Assembly (NCBI RefSeq): GCF_042684485.1
Contig: NZ_JBHULM010000001.1
Location: forward strand, 186,001-250,000
Source of the DNA: Oceanihabitans gracilariae
GTDB taxonomy: Bacteria > Bacteroidota > Bacteroidia > Flavobacteriales > Flavobacteriaceae
Direction: 5' to 3'
DNA length: 64,000 bases
Part shown: one piece after another, positions 35,601 to 43,678 of the stretch
Numbering within the stretch: position 1 is the stretch's first letter
Layout: each line of letters begins with the position of its first letter
Position numbers and translations under genes: made by a program
The notes under the pieces: model-generated
Told to the model about the DNA's origin: nothing
Seen by the model: the letters and a program-made list of their open reading frames with translations, nothing else
Database searches by the model: none

Positions 35601-36309
35601 AGTAAGCGTTGTTGAAAATGCACAAGTACTAATCCAAGAAAAGATAGATTCTGGTGAGCTAATTGTACCAAAAGGAATCAACTATGCATTCACAGGAACT
35701 TACGAAAATCAATTAAGAGCAGAAAAAACTTTGTCGGTTGTTGTGCCTTTAGCATTGGCCATCATTTTCTTAATTCTGTATTTCCAATTCCGTTCTGTAG
35801 GGACATCACTAATGGTATTCACAGGTATCGCAGTAGCGTTTGCAGGTGGTTTTATAATGATTTGGCTCTATGGTCAAGGTTGGTTTTTAAACTTCAATTT
35901 CTTTGGTGAAAACCTACGCGATTTATTCCAAATGCACCCAATCAATTTAAGTGTTGCAGTTTGGGTTGGGTTTATTGCACTCTTCGGTATAGCAACCGAT
36001 GATGGTGTAGTAATGGCAACCTATTTAACCCAAACTTTCGATAGAAACACACCAGATAATAAAAAGGAAATTAGAGCATCAGTTGTTGAAGCAGGAGAAA
36101 AACGAATCAGACCGTGTTTAATGACTACAGCTACTACAATTTTGGCATTATTACCAGTATTAACCTCTACAGGTCGAGGAAGCGATATAATGATACCTAT
36201 GGCAATACCAAGTTTTGGTGGAATGCTTATAGCCTTAATAACCTTATTTGTTGTTCCAGTATTATATAGCTGGAAAGCCGAATTTCAACTTAAAAGAACT
36301 GTAAAATGA
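32602..36309 (+). CDS. CusA-type heavy-metal RND transporter
   Basis: This 1235-residue HME-type RND pump has the proton-relay motif in AIGTMVDVGVILSENI (D430, E437), the Cus-like form rather than the DFG..VDG form of the other pump, so Cu/Ag export is more likely. Methionines in the second periplasmic part (TGMRAPMGIKV) fit methionine-ladder transport. It is longer than Escherichia coli CusA (~1050). An extra hydrophobic stretch at about residues 520-620 (VLNGVLIAFGIVAIVYGYWIG...) would add membrane segments between the two halves. The stop overlaps the TolC start in ATGA. Confidence 0.92.
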   Translation: MLNKSIKFLIENKLVAVLLLVLFVGWGTVNAPFNWDTGFLPSNPVAVDAIPDIGENQQIVFTKWDGRSPQDIEDQITYPLTTSLLGIPGVKTIRSSSMFGFSSIYIIFEEDIEFYWSRSRILEKLNSLPSGLLPEGVNPALGPDATGLGQIFWYTLEGRDKNGNVTGGWDLQELRSIQDYYVKYALSSASGVSEVASIGGYVQEYQVDVNPELMRQYNIGLHHVVKAVKESNKDIGAQTLEINQAEYLVRGLGYVKSISDIENAVVTSEDYTSIRIKDIGKVSLGPATRRGLLDKEGAEVVGAVVVARYGANPMEVINNVKEKINELSAGLPSKVLADGRTSQVTIVPFYDRTELIQETLGTLNEALTLEILITILVIIIMVFNLRASVLISGLLPVAVLMVFIAMKLFGVDANIVALSGIAIAIGTMVDVGVILSENIIRHLDEDDGTQSINTVVYNATAEVSGAIVTAVMTTIISFIPVFTMIGAEGKLFRPLAFTKTFALTASIIVALFLIPPFAAFLFRKKNIKSTFKYVLNGVLIAFGIVAIVYGYWIGLILIAFGITALLNLQSKIKDKQANLINIIISVSAIVFLLAEYWRPLGVDKSIFWNLIFVSVICFGLLGVFSLFIKYYTRILRWCLDNKLLFLSVPTAIVIAGFFIMKNTGKEFMPSLNEGSFLLMPTSMPHSGVEENKRVLQQLDMAVASIPEIETVVGKAGRTESALDPAPLSMYENMIQYKPEYMLNENGVRQRYKINDDGFFELKDGRLVSNPNNSENIIFSTIKRSQLIEDDDGEYYRNWRPKIESPDDIWNEIVRVTKLPGVTSAPKLQPIETRLVMLQTGMRAPMGIKVKGQDLKQIEAFGVQLENIIKEAEGVKKEAVFADRIVGKPYLLIDIDREKIARYGISIQDVQDVLKVAVGGMVLTQTVEGRERYGVRVRYPRELRANPTDLQQIYVPVEKGSPMPLSELATIRYEQGPQVIKSEDTFLVGYVLFDKMDGFAEVSVVENAQVLIQEKIDSGELIVPKGINYAFTGTYENQLRAEKTLSVVVPLALAIIFLILYFQFRSVGTSLMVFTGIAVAFAGGFIMIWLYGQGWFLNFNFFGENLRDLFQMHPINLSVAVWVGFIALFGIATDDGVVMATYLTQTFDRNTPDNKKEIRASVVEAGEKRIRPCLMTTATTILALLPVLTSTGRGSDIMIPMAIPSFGGMLIALITLFVVPVLYSWKAEFQLKRTVK

Positions 36310-37541
36310 AACACATAAAATCACACATAAAAACAGTCTTTATTCTTTGTTCGTTATTCTTTGTTCTCAAAGGAAATGCACAACAATTAGAAGTACTCAT
36401 AGATGAAGCCTTAACAAACAATCCAGAAATTCAAAAGTTTGAGTTACAATACAAAAGAGCTTCCGAAAAAGTAAACGAAGTCAATACCATTCCTAATACC
36501 GAATTTGGTGTTGGTTACTTTGTAAGTGAACCGGAAACCAGAACAGGTGCACAACGCTTTAAAGTATCTGCTAAACAAATGTTACCGTGGTTCGGAACCA
36601 TTACATCGAGAGAAAACTATGTAAGTTCATTGGCAGATGCTAAATACGAGGACATTGTTATCGCAAAGCGAAAACTAATGGCTTCGGTATCGCAATCTTA
36701 CTACAATCTATATGCTAACAAAGCAAAGCAAGAGGTCTTAACTGAAAACATTAAACTATTAGAAACTTATGAGACGTTGGCATTAACTTCTGTTGAGGTT
36801 GGTAAAGCATCCGCAGTAGATGTGTTGCGATTGCAAATGCGCCAAAACGAAATGCAACAATTAAAAGATGTATTGCAACAACAATTTTTAGCAGAACAAA
36901 CTAACTTCAATAATCTATTGAATAGAGATAACGATGTTACCGTGAATGTGGTAGATAGTTTAATGATACCTTCAGAAGACTTTGATATTACTTCTGAAAA
37001 TTTAGCATTACATCCTGAATTACTAAAATATGATAAGCTCTATCAATCCATAGAGCAATCAGAATTATTAAATCAAAAAGAAAGCAGTCCAATGATTGGT
37101 TTTGGATTAGATTATATCAATGTTGCTGAAAGACCTAATATGGATTTTAGTGATAACGGAAAGGATATTGTAATGCCAATGGTTTCGGTATCTATCCCAA
37201 TTTTCAATAAGAAATATAAATCCCAAACCAAGCAAAATGAGTTGCAACAACAAGAAATTACTGCCCAAAAACAGGAACGTTTAAATGCTTTGGAAACGCT
37301 TTTAGACAAAGCGAATAACGAACGCATTTCTGCAAGAATAAGTTATGCTACCCAAACCAAAAACCTACAGCAAGCCAAAGATGCAGAAGACATTTTAATC
37401 AAAAGCTATGAAACAGGAACGATTGATTTTAATGATGTTTTGGATATTCAAGAGTTGCAACTAAAGTTTCAAATCAATCAAATAGAGTCAATTAGAACTT
37501 ATTATGTTCAATCAACGATTATTAATTATTTAACACAGTAA
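36306..37541 (+). CDS. TolC-family outer-membrane efflux protein
   Basis: This 411-residue outer-membrane factor has a signal peptide (TVFILCSLFFVLKGNAQQ) followed by two TolC repeats of long amphipathic helices with beta-strand turns, for example LEVLIDEALTNNPEIQKFELQY and PMVSVSIPIFNKKYKSQT. It is encoded separately for the Cus-type pump, unlike the Czc-type pump which carries its TolC domain in cis. It overlaps the pump gene by four bases and precedes the HMA-MauE gene by two bases. Confidence 0.92.
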   Translation: MKHIKSHIKTVFILCSLFFVLKGNAQQLEVLIDEALTNNPEIQKFELQYKRASEKVNEVNTIPNTEFGVGYFVSEPETRTGAQRFKVSAKQMLPWFGTITSRENYVSSLADAKYEDIVIAKRKLMASVSQSYYNLYANKAKQEVLTENIKLLETYETLALTSVEVGKASAVDVLRLQMRQNEMQQLKDVLQQQFLAEQTNFNNLLNRDNDVTVNVVDSLMIPSEDFDITSENLALHPELLKYDKLYQSIEQSELLNQKESSPMIGFGLDYINVAERPNMDFSDNGKDIVMPMVSVSIPIFNKKYKSQTKQNELQQQEITAQKQERLNALETLLDKANNERISARISYATQTKNLQQAKDAEDILIKSYETGTIDFNDVLDIQELQLKFQINQIESIRTYYVQSTIINYLTQ

Positions 37542-37543
37542 TA

Positions 37544-38275
37544 ATGAAACATACATATAAAATATCAGGAATGACCTGTAACAACTGTAAGGCTTCCGTC
37601 GAGAAATATTTAAGTGAAATAGACCACGTATCAGAGGTGTCTGTTAATCTTGAAAAAGGTGAGGCAGAAGTGAAAATGAATAAACATATTTCAACTGATA
37701 TACTACAAAAAGCATTACCAGAAAAGTATACTTTATCTGAAAAGAATGAGAAGAATGTGTTTGCATCTTCAAGTATGTCGGCAATGCCAATGGAAGAAGA
37801 AAAAAGCAAGTTACAACAATTAAAACCACTCTTGCTTATCATCTTTTATATCGCAACAGCAAGTATATTATTACATTATAAAGATTGGAGATGGAACGCG
37901 TTTATGCTTGACTTTATGGGGTTGTTTTACATCGTATTTAGCTTCTTTAAAATGCTCGATTTAAAAGGTTTTCCAGAATCCTTTCGTATGTACGACCCTT
38001 TAGCTAAACGTGTTCCTTTTTATGGGAAAGTTTATCCATTTATTGAAACAGCTTTAGGTTTAATGTTCTTAATGCGATTTGAAGTGAACATTGCTTTAAT
38101 AGTAACACTTGTGGTTTTAGGGCTAACTACAATAGGAGTCACAAAAACCCTTTTAGATAAAAAAGCTATCAGATGTGCCTGTTTAGGTACAGCCCTGAAG
38201 TTACCAATGACAGAAGCTACTTTTATCGAGAATGCCATAATGATAGTTATGGCAAGTTTAATGTTAATTTTTTAA
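37544..38275 (+). CDS. HMA domain fused to a MauE/DoxX-like membrane domain
   Basis: This 243-residue protein has an N-terminal heavy-metal-associated domain (1-70) with GMTCNNCKASVEKYL, the CxxC copper-binding loop. A membrane domain with four hydrophobic segments follows (LLIIFYIATASILL; FMGLFYIVFSFFKML; FIETALGLMFLMRF; ALIVTLVVLGLTTIG). It ends with RCACLGTALKLPM, as in MauE-type proteins linked to periplasmic disulfide chemistry. It may move copper or electrons across the inner membrane, which is inference only. Genes are packed on both sides within the Cus-type operon. Confidence 0.82.
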   Translation: MKHTYKISGMTCNNCKASVEKYLSEIDHVSEVSVNLEKGEAEVKMNKHISTDILQKALPEKYTLSEKNEKNVFASSSMSAMPMEEEKSKLQQLKPLLLIIFYIATASILLHYKDWRWNAFMLDFMGLFYIVFSFFKMLDLKGFPESFRMYDPLAKRVPFYGKVYPFIETALGLMFLMRFEVNIALIVTLVVLGLTTIGVTKTLLDKKAIRCACLGTALKLPMTEATFIENAIMIVMASLMLIF

Positions 38276-38287
38276 AATCAATTAATT

Positions 38288-38770
38288 ATGAAAAATCCAA
38301 AAGAACACTCAAACAAAGGAAATTACAAAACCTTCTTTATAATGTTGGCTTGCTCATTTGTAGCAATGTACATAACGATGTATTTAAACACCTATTCCAT
38401 AGACCACGTATGGTTTAGTTTAACACGATTCTATATGACGTGTTTAGGAATTTCAACAATGGCAGTAATAATGTGGTTTTTTATGCGAAAAATGTATAAT
38501 GATAAAAAGAAGAATATCGCAATACTTGCAGGTAGTTTTATACTGTTTGTAGGTGCATTAGGGTTGGTAAGAACACAAGCACCAATTATTGATGATGTCC
38601 TTTGGATGAAAGCAATGATACCACATCATTCTATCGCTATTTTAACAAGTGAAAGAGCAGATATTCAAGACCCAGAAGTTAAGAAATTAGCAGAAGACAT
38701 TATAAAAGCACAACGTAAAGAAATAGAAGAAATGAAAGCAATGATAAAACGATTAGAGAATGAAAAATAA
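38288..38770 (+). CDS. DUF305-type membrane protein
   Basis: This 160-residue protein has three hydrophobic segments in the first 100 residues and a short DUF305-like helical tail with MKAMIPHHSIAILTSERADIQDPEVK, including the paired histidines and methionines typical of ferritin-like DUF305 proteins associated with copper resistance. It overlaps the adaptor gene by 11 bases (ATGAAAAATAA). A copper-binding envelope role fits the neighbourhood. Confidence 0.85.
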   Translation: MKNPKEHSNKGNYKTFFIMLACSFVAMYITMYLNTYSIDHVWFSLTRFYMTCLGISTMAVIMWFFMRKMYNDKKKNIAILAGSFILFVGALGLVRTQAPIIDDVLWMKAMIPHHSIAILTSERADIQDPEVKKLAEDIIKAQRKEIEEMKAMIKRLENEK

Positions 38771-40538
38771 TAAAATAGTCATATATATTGGCATACTCGT
38801 AGTAGGTGTGTTATTGGGTTGGTTGCTTTTTGGTGGTTCATCAAAAAAAGATACAGAACATAATCACGATGCGGTTGCAGAAACTAATCAACTATGGACG
38901 TGTTCTATGCATCCACAAATTATGCAACCAGAATCAGGCGATTGTCCTATTTGTGGTATGGATTTAATTCCTGCTGATGGTGGAAGTGATGGTTTATTAG
39001 CAGACCAATTCAAATTGACTGAAAACGCAATGGCTTTAGCTAATATTCAAACATCTATTGTTGGTAAAGGCAATGTTGAAGGCAATACTATCAAATTATC
39101 TGGTAAAATTGCTGAAAACGAAGAAGCCAATGCAGTACAGGTAAGTTATTTCGCTGGAAGAATTGAACGTTTGAATGTGAGTTTTACAGGCGAAGAAGTT
39201 CGTAAAAGTCAATTATTGGCAACCATTTATTCGCCAGAACTCTATGCCGCGCAACAAGAATTAATTACTGCAGCATCTTTAAAAGAATCACAACCTGCTT
39301 TATACAAAGCAGTCCGTAATAAACTGAAATTATGGAAGCTCTCTGACAATCAAATCAATCAGATTGAAGAAACAGGAAAAGTAAAAGAAAACTTTCCTGT
39401 GTATGCAACCGTTTCAGGAACTGTCACAGAAAAATTGGTAGAGCAAGGCGATTACATTAAACAAGGACAACCCTTACTTAAAATTGCTAATCTAAACACG
39501 GTTTGGGGAAATTTTGATGTGTATGAAAATCAGATTGACCGCTTTAAAAAAGGACAGGAAGTGATGATAACAACCAATGCTTATCCTAATAAAGAGTTTA
39601 AAGGTAAAGTAGATTTTATAGACCCAGTTTTAAACAACAAAACAAGAACTGTAACCTTGCGTGTGGTACTAAATAATAAGGATGATGTTTTTAAACCAGG
39701 AATGTTTGTAACCGCAAATATTGAAGGCAATACAGCTAAAAATGACGAAGTATTAACAATTCCTGCATCTGCTGTTATGTGGACAGGTGAACGTTCTGTA
39801 GTGTACCTCAAAACAAATCCAGACCAACCTATTTTTGAAATGGTTGAAATTAAATTAGGCAATCAAATTGGTAATGAATATGAAGTTGTAGAAGGTATAT
39901 TTGCTGGAAATGAAATAGTGACTAACGGAACATTTACGGTTGATGCAGCTGCACAATTACAAGGCAAAAAGTCTATGATGAATAAAGAAGGTGGTAAAGT
40001 AATGACGGGACACGAAGGTCATTTAGGTATGGATAACAATGCTTCTAACAAAGAAAGTGACCACACTAATATGAATGAGCGTTTGAAAGTGTCAGCGAAA
40101 TTTCAAGAGCAGTTAAAAGCTGTTTTCAATGCGTATATCAATTTAAAAGATGCTTTAGTAAAAGAAGATTCAAAAAGTACTTCAGCAAACGCAACAACTT
40201 TATTAAATAAATTGAACAAAGTAGATATGAAATTGTTGTCAGATAATAAGGCGCATAACCATTGGATGTCATTAGAAGGCGAAATAAAATCTTCTGCAAC
40301 CTCAATTTCTGAAACATCCGATATAAAATCACAAAGAGACCATTTTAAACATTTATCATCACATCTAATCAATGCTGTTCAACTATTTGGTATCAATGAA
40401 AAGGTCTATGTAGAATTTTGTCCAATGTCAGATAACAACAATGGTGCATATTGGTTGAGTAAAGAAGAAAAAGTAATCAATCCATACTTTGGCGAAGCAA
40501 TGCTAACCTGTGGTGAAGTAAAACAAGTAATAGAATAA
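38760..40538 (+). CDS. CusB-like RND adaptor with heavy-metal-binding and DUF3347 domains
   Basis: This 592-residue protein has an N-terminal anchor (VIYIGILVVGVLLGWLLF), a His-containing spacer, and then the small heavy-metal-binding domain WTCSMHPQIMQPESGDCPICGM (about 44-70). The membrane-fusion core follows (GRIERLNVSFTGEEV..., ATVSGTVTEKLVEQGDYI). The C-terminal ~150 residues match DUF3347, ending with VEFCPMSDNNNGAYWLSKEE and NPYFGEAMLTCGEV, a copper-binding module often fused to CusB in Bacteroidota. It thus carries two extra metal-capture modules around the adaptor. It pairs with the Cus-type pump upstream. Confidence 0.92.
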   Translation: MKNNKIVIYIGILVVGVLLGWLLFGGSSKKDTEHNHDAVAETNQLWTCSMHPQIMQPESGDCPICGMDLIPADGGSDGLLADQFKLTENAMALANIQTSIVGKGNVEGNTIKLSGKIAENEEANAVQVSYFAGRIERLNVSFTGEEVRKSQLLATIYSPELYAAQQELITAASLKESQPALYKAVRNKLKLWKLSDNQINQIEETGKVKENFPVYATVSGTVTEKLVEQGDYIKQGQPLLKIANLNTVWGNFDVYENQIDRFKKGQEVMITTNAYPNKEFKGKVDFIDPVLNNKTRTVTLRVVLNNKDDVFKPGMFVTANIEGNTAKNDEVLTIPASAVMWTGERSVVYLKTNPDQPIFEMVEIKLGNQIGNEYEVVEGIFAGNEIVTNGTFTVDAAAQLQGKKSMMNKEGGKVMTGHEGHLGMDNNASNKESDHTNMNERLKVSAKFQEQLKAVFNAYINLKDALVKEDSKSTSANATTLLNKLNKVDMKLLSDNKAHNHWMSLEGEIKSSATSISETSDIKSQRDHFKHLSSHLINAVQLFGINEKVYVEFCPMSDNNNGAYWLSKEEKVINPYFGEAMLTCGEVKQVIE

Positions 40539-40570
40539 AAAATCAAGTAATAACAATTAAATTTGAAACA

Positions 40571-41065
40571 ATGAATTTTTCAAAGAAAAATCACGAACAC
40601 AAAAACAAAAATGTAATCGACGTGAGTAAAAAAGTAATTTTAAGTGTAGCTGTAATAGCAGCATTAGGTTTTACAAGTTGTAAAAACGAAACCAAAAAAG
40701 AAACAGAAACCACAACTACTGAAATGTCAAAAGATATGGCAATCACAGACCTGTCTTTTGGTGTAAGAGGAAATTGCGGAATGTGTAAAAACACTATCGA
40801 AGAAGCAGCTAACGGTGTTGAAGGCGTAGCAAGTGCTAATTGGGATGTCGATAAAAAGAAGATTGACGTGTCTTTTGATGATACAAAAACCGATGCAATG
40901 GCAATCCATAAAGCAATCGCAGCTTCAGGATATGATACCGAAAAAATTGCAGGTGATGAAGAAGCATATGATGGTTTACCAGGTTGCTGTAAATACGACC
41001 ACGAAATGATGATGAATCAATCTGGTGAAGAAAAAAGTGATGACCATTCAAATCACGACCATTAA
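40571..41065 (+). CDS. HMA-domain lipoprotein
   Basis: This 164-residue protein has a basic, His-containing N-terminus before a hydrophobic stretch (VILSVAVIAALGFTSCKNE) with a lipobox-like FTSC, so it is probably a periplasm-facing lipoprotein. The HMA fold (about 57-130) carries GNCGMCKNTIEEAANGV, the CxxC metal-binding loop, and the C-terminus has LPGCCKYDHEM and a His-rich tail (DDHSNHDH). It probably chaperones copper to the pump. It ends the island's metal operon, with a terminator 10 bases further on. Confidence 0.88.
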   Translation: MNFSKKNHEHKNKNVIDVSKKVILSVAVIAALGFTSCKNETKKETETTTTEMSKDMAITDLSFGVRGNCGMCKNTIEEAANGVEGVASANWDVDKKKIDVSFDDTKTDAMAIHKAIAASGYDTEKIAGDEEAYDGLPGCCKYDHEMMMNQSGEEKSDDHSNHDH

Positions 41066-41074
41066 GCAATAATG

Positions 41075-41105
41075 AAAGAGTCTTTTTCGGAAGGCTCTTT
41101 TTTTA
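41075..41105 (+). terminator. Terminator of the metal operon
   Basis: AAAGAGTC (41075-41082) pairs with GGCTCTTT (41093-41100, one wobble), followed by TTTTATT. Confidence 0.8.
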
Positions 41106-41888
41106 TTCCCCACAACCCAAAACCCAGTTTTTTCGTACCTCAAAATCCTCTGTCTTTTGTGTTGTTCCGCACGCCAATACATAATTGGTTTTATGTCATA
41201 ATACTTGTAGCCAGCGCTATAATAGCACATTTCTTTTTTTATTTAAAAGTATCCATTTTAATAAATTGGTACAATAAAAAAGCAAAGAGCTATTGCCAAC
41301 GTTCAAAACAACTATTCCGCCACAAAACCAATCCCAAGCTATGTTACATAATAGAAGTTATAGGAGCAAAAATCCTTTCAGAGGTTGCCTACGGCGTGTT
41401 ATTATATTTTCGTCGCTATAACTGCTATTATGTAAAATATCCGCTATTCCAACGCTCACATTGGAATATAAAACCACATTTGGCACTATATTGAATCAGT
41501 AGTAATTTAAAGTAGGTTAGTATATAAGTTATCTCATTCATCTGCACAAAACCATCGTTAAGTCCAAGTATTCCTTACCTCAAGTCTTTGTTTGTTTCAT
41601 TTCGTTAACAAATATTAAAGACCACTTTTCCCAACCACCCAAGTCAGCGGTTATAAAAAAATAGGTTTATAATATGTAGTATTACGCCATAGCACATTAC
41701 TTTTTATCGTGCCTCAAAAAAGCAATAAGCTATTGTCTAAAAGTCCTGTATAAGTAGCTTGTTTAAATGCTGTTTTATCAAACAACTATTTAAAACGCTA
41801 CCCATACAAACGCTTCATCCAACACTCAATAACAAAATGCAACCTATTTTTTTAAGTGTTAATTCCCCAGAAAAGTTATATTTAATGT
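41106..41888. other. Gene-poor stretch with degenerate duplicated modules
   Basis: No convincing coding region. ATAGCACATT occurs at 41222-41231 and 41689-41698. AAAAAAGCAAAGAGCTATTG (41276-41295) recurs at 41716-41735 with two differences. ATTCCAA/TTGGAAT (41446-41452, 41461-41467) is a short inverted repeat. These look like two diverged copies of one non-coding unit, perhaps a remnant or a transfer-origin-like region; no function can be assigned. Confidence 0.4.
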
Positions 41889-42056
41889 ATGAAAAAACTG
41901 ATTGAATCATTATTTGATTTATTCTTTCCTCACGATATAGATGAAAACGGTAATAAAATCGAAAATCCTGAAGGAGACGATTCTTATTCTACAAAATTTT
42001 TCACAATAGTTATATTGATAATAATAGTAATATTTGCATTTATAGGATTAAAATAA
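41889..42056 (+). CDS. Small single-span membrane protein (55 residues)
   Basis: It reads MKKLIESLFDLFFPHDIDENG..., with a polar acidic middle and a C-terminal hydrophobic helix (FFTIVILIIIVIFAFIGL) ending GLK. The frame, a possible upstream AAAAG ribosome site and the clear soluble/TM pattern support a real gene, but I do not recognise it. It stands alone in the gene-poor distal part of the element, and could be a small toxin-like or accessory membrane protein. Confidence 0.5.
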   Translation: MKKLIESLFDLFFPHDIDENGNKIENPEGDDSYSTKFFTIVILIIIVIFAFIGLK

Positions 42057-42303
42057 AAAAAGGTAGCAAATATATGTGGCTACCTCTGCCAACCGCACAA
42101 GGCTATAAAGGTCAAGCCCTACGGGTTTTGAATAAAACTTTTTTCAAGACCCTTTTTCTTTTGATTTAGACATTCAACTCAAAAAACTTTTATCCAAAAA
42201 CCTTGACAGCCTTACCCACGCCACAACAACTATGGCTATCTTTTTTCTTTTCAAAAAAAATAATGGCGCGAAGCGTAGCGAAGCAATTTTAAATTGGATA
42301 GCT
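42057..42303. other. Non-coding stretch with hairpin and GCGAAGC repeats
   Basis: AGGTAGC (42061-42067) and GCTACCT (42079-42085) form a 7-bp stem without a T-run. GCGAAGC occurs twice (42268-42274 and 42278-42284) just upstream of the DUF6943 start. No gene seen. Confidence 0.35.
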
Positions 42304-42744
42304 ATGTCAACTTTTAAACTGAAAACACATCGAGCAGGAAAAACTTACTCAAACCCTCATTTTTTTATACTAAACAAAGGGCTAAACAGCGGAAAACCAC
42401 TCTTAAAATCCTGTGCTAACTGTTTCGTTGTCACTACTACAACAGAAGAGGTAAAACACACACTTTTTCACTTATCTATGATGTTACAAATAGGCGGTTT
42501 TTACGCTTACTATTTAAAAGGAAGTGTTATTCCGTTTATTTCAATAGATGATTGCAGAAATACTCTAAAAAATAGTTTTACATCATTAATAAATAATGAA
42601 TTTCAATTGCAAAAGCATATTAATATTGTGTCAGTAATTAGTAAAAAAGAAGCCGAACTTCAAAAAGTCATTTCAAAAATGGCAGATTTGAAAGTATCAT
42701 ACATTCAAAGTTTATTTTCTAAAATGCAAAAAGAAGCAATCTAA
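42304..42744 (+). CDS. DUF6943-like protein
   Basis: This 146-residue protein starts at the ATG at 42304 (MSTFKLKTHRAGKTYSNPHFFILNKGLNSGKPL). The opening block and SCANCFVVTT and GSVIPFISIDDC segments match what I recall of DUF6943, a Bacteroidota family common on mobile elements and of unknown function. The in-frame upstream extension from 42232 is low-complexity and lies over repeats, so it is excluded. It is helical at the C-terminus (KKEAELQKVISKMADLK). Confidence 0.65.
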   Translation: MSTFKLKTHRAGKTYSNPHFFILNKGLNSGKPLLKSCANCFVVTTTTEEVKHTLFHLSMMLQIGGFYAYYLKGSVIPFISIDDCRNTLKNSFTSLINNEFQLQKHINIVSVISKKEAELQKVISKMADLKVSYIQSLFSKMQKEAI

Positions 42745-42869
42745 AGCAACAAAATCCATATCTAACGAATAGCATAAAATTTGCTATATATTCAATCGGA
42801 AGGTACAACTTCGTGTTAAGTCCGTACCAAGTCCGAAGAAAAACAAGTTTCATTTAAATTATTTATGTT

Positions 42870-43511
42870 ATGGGTAAAATTTCCCAAGGTATTTTAGGAG
42901 GGCTTTCAGGTAAGGTTGGAAACGTTATCGGTGGAAGCTGGAAAGGAATTGATTACATTAGAATTAAACCCTCAAGTGTAGCCAATCCAAGAACTGTTGG
43001 TCAAGTAAACCAAAGAACGAAGTTTACTGCCACTTTAGAATTTTTACAGGCTGTAAAGCCTTTTATTAAGTTAGGGTATAAAGGATTAGCTGTTAAGAAA
43101 ACAGAATTTAATGCTGCAATGTCGTATGTGTTGAATAATGCGATTACAGGTACAGAACCAAACTTTGTTGTTGACTATCCAAACGCTTTAGTAAGTCGCG
43201 GAGGTTTATCTGGTGCGTTAAACCCGACGACTGATTTAGCAACTGCTGGAGAAGTAACTTTTGGGTGGGATGATAACTCTGCTGAAGGTAACGCAAATGC
43301 TACTGACAAGGCAATGTTATTGGTTTACAATCCATCAAAAAAGGAATCTATTTCTTTACTTAATGGAGCAGACAGAACAGTAGGTTCTCAAATTGTTTCA
43401 ATCCCTACAACTTATGCAGGTGATACGGTAGAGCTATTTATGGCGTTTATTACTGCTGATGGTAGTCAAGTATCAAACAGTATTTATTTAGGCTCTGGTA
43501 CAGCTAATTAA
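42870..43511 (+). CDS. DUF6266 family protein
   Basis: This 213-residue protein opens MGKISQGILGGLSGKVGNVIG and continues with RIKPSSVANPRTVGQVNQRTKF, the conserved start of DUF6266, a family seen in Bacteroidota genomes and mobile elements with unknown function. The remainder is beta-rich (DKAMLLVYNPSKKES..., GDTVELFMAFITADG), like a two-domain beta-sandwich; there is no signal peptide. It is the last gene before the element's right junction and is followed by a clean terminator. Confidence 0.85.
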   Translation: MGKISQGILGGLSGKVGNVIGGSWKGIDYIRIKPSSVANPRTVGQVNQRTKFTATLEFLQAVKPFIKLGYKGLAVKKTEFNAAMSYVLNNAITGTEPNFVVDYPNALVSRGGLSGALNPTTDLATAGEVTFGWDDNSAEGNANATDKAMLLVYNPSKKESISLLNGADRTVGSQIVSIPTTYAGDTVELFMAFITADGSQVSNSIYLGSGTAN

Positions 43512-43532
43512 TGCTTGGTGTTTTTATTTGGA

Positions 43533-43559
43533 AACCGCTCTAATCGAGCGGTTTTTTTT
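43533..43559 (+). terminator. Terminator after the DUF6266 gene
   Basis: AACCGCTC (43533-43540) and GAGCGGTT (43545-43552) form a perfect 8-bp stem followed by a run of Ts. Confidence 0.9.
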
Positions 43560-43678
43560 ATGCTATATTTGTTGCTTTATTTATTGATGTTTACTCTTTA
43601 TTTACTCTTTTTATGTGTTTTTTGTATCCTATTTGTTGCCCAAACGGCTTAACGCTAATAGATATAAGGATAGTTAAA

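Noticed and set aside
41072..41494. 140-residue plus-strand frame after the HMA lipoprotein
   Set aside because: It starts inside the terminator hairpin and crosses repetitive non-coding DNA; composition is not protein-like.
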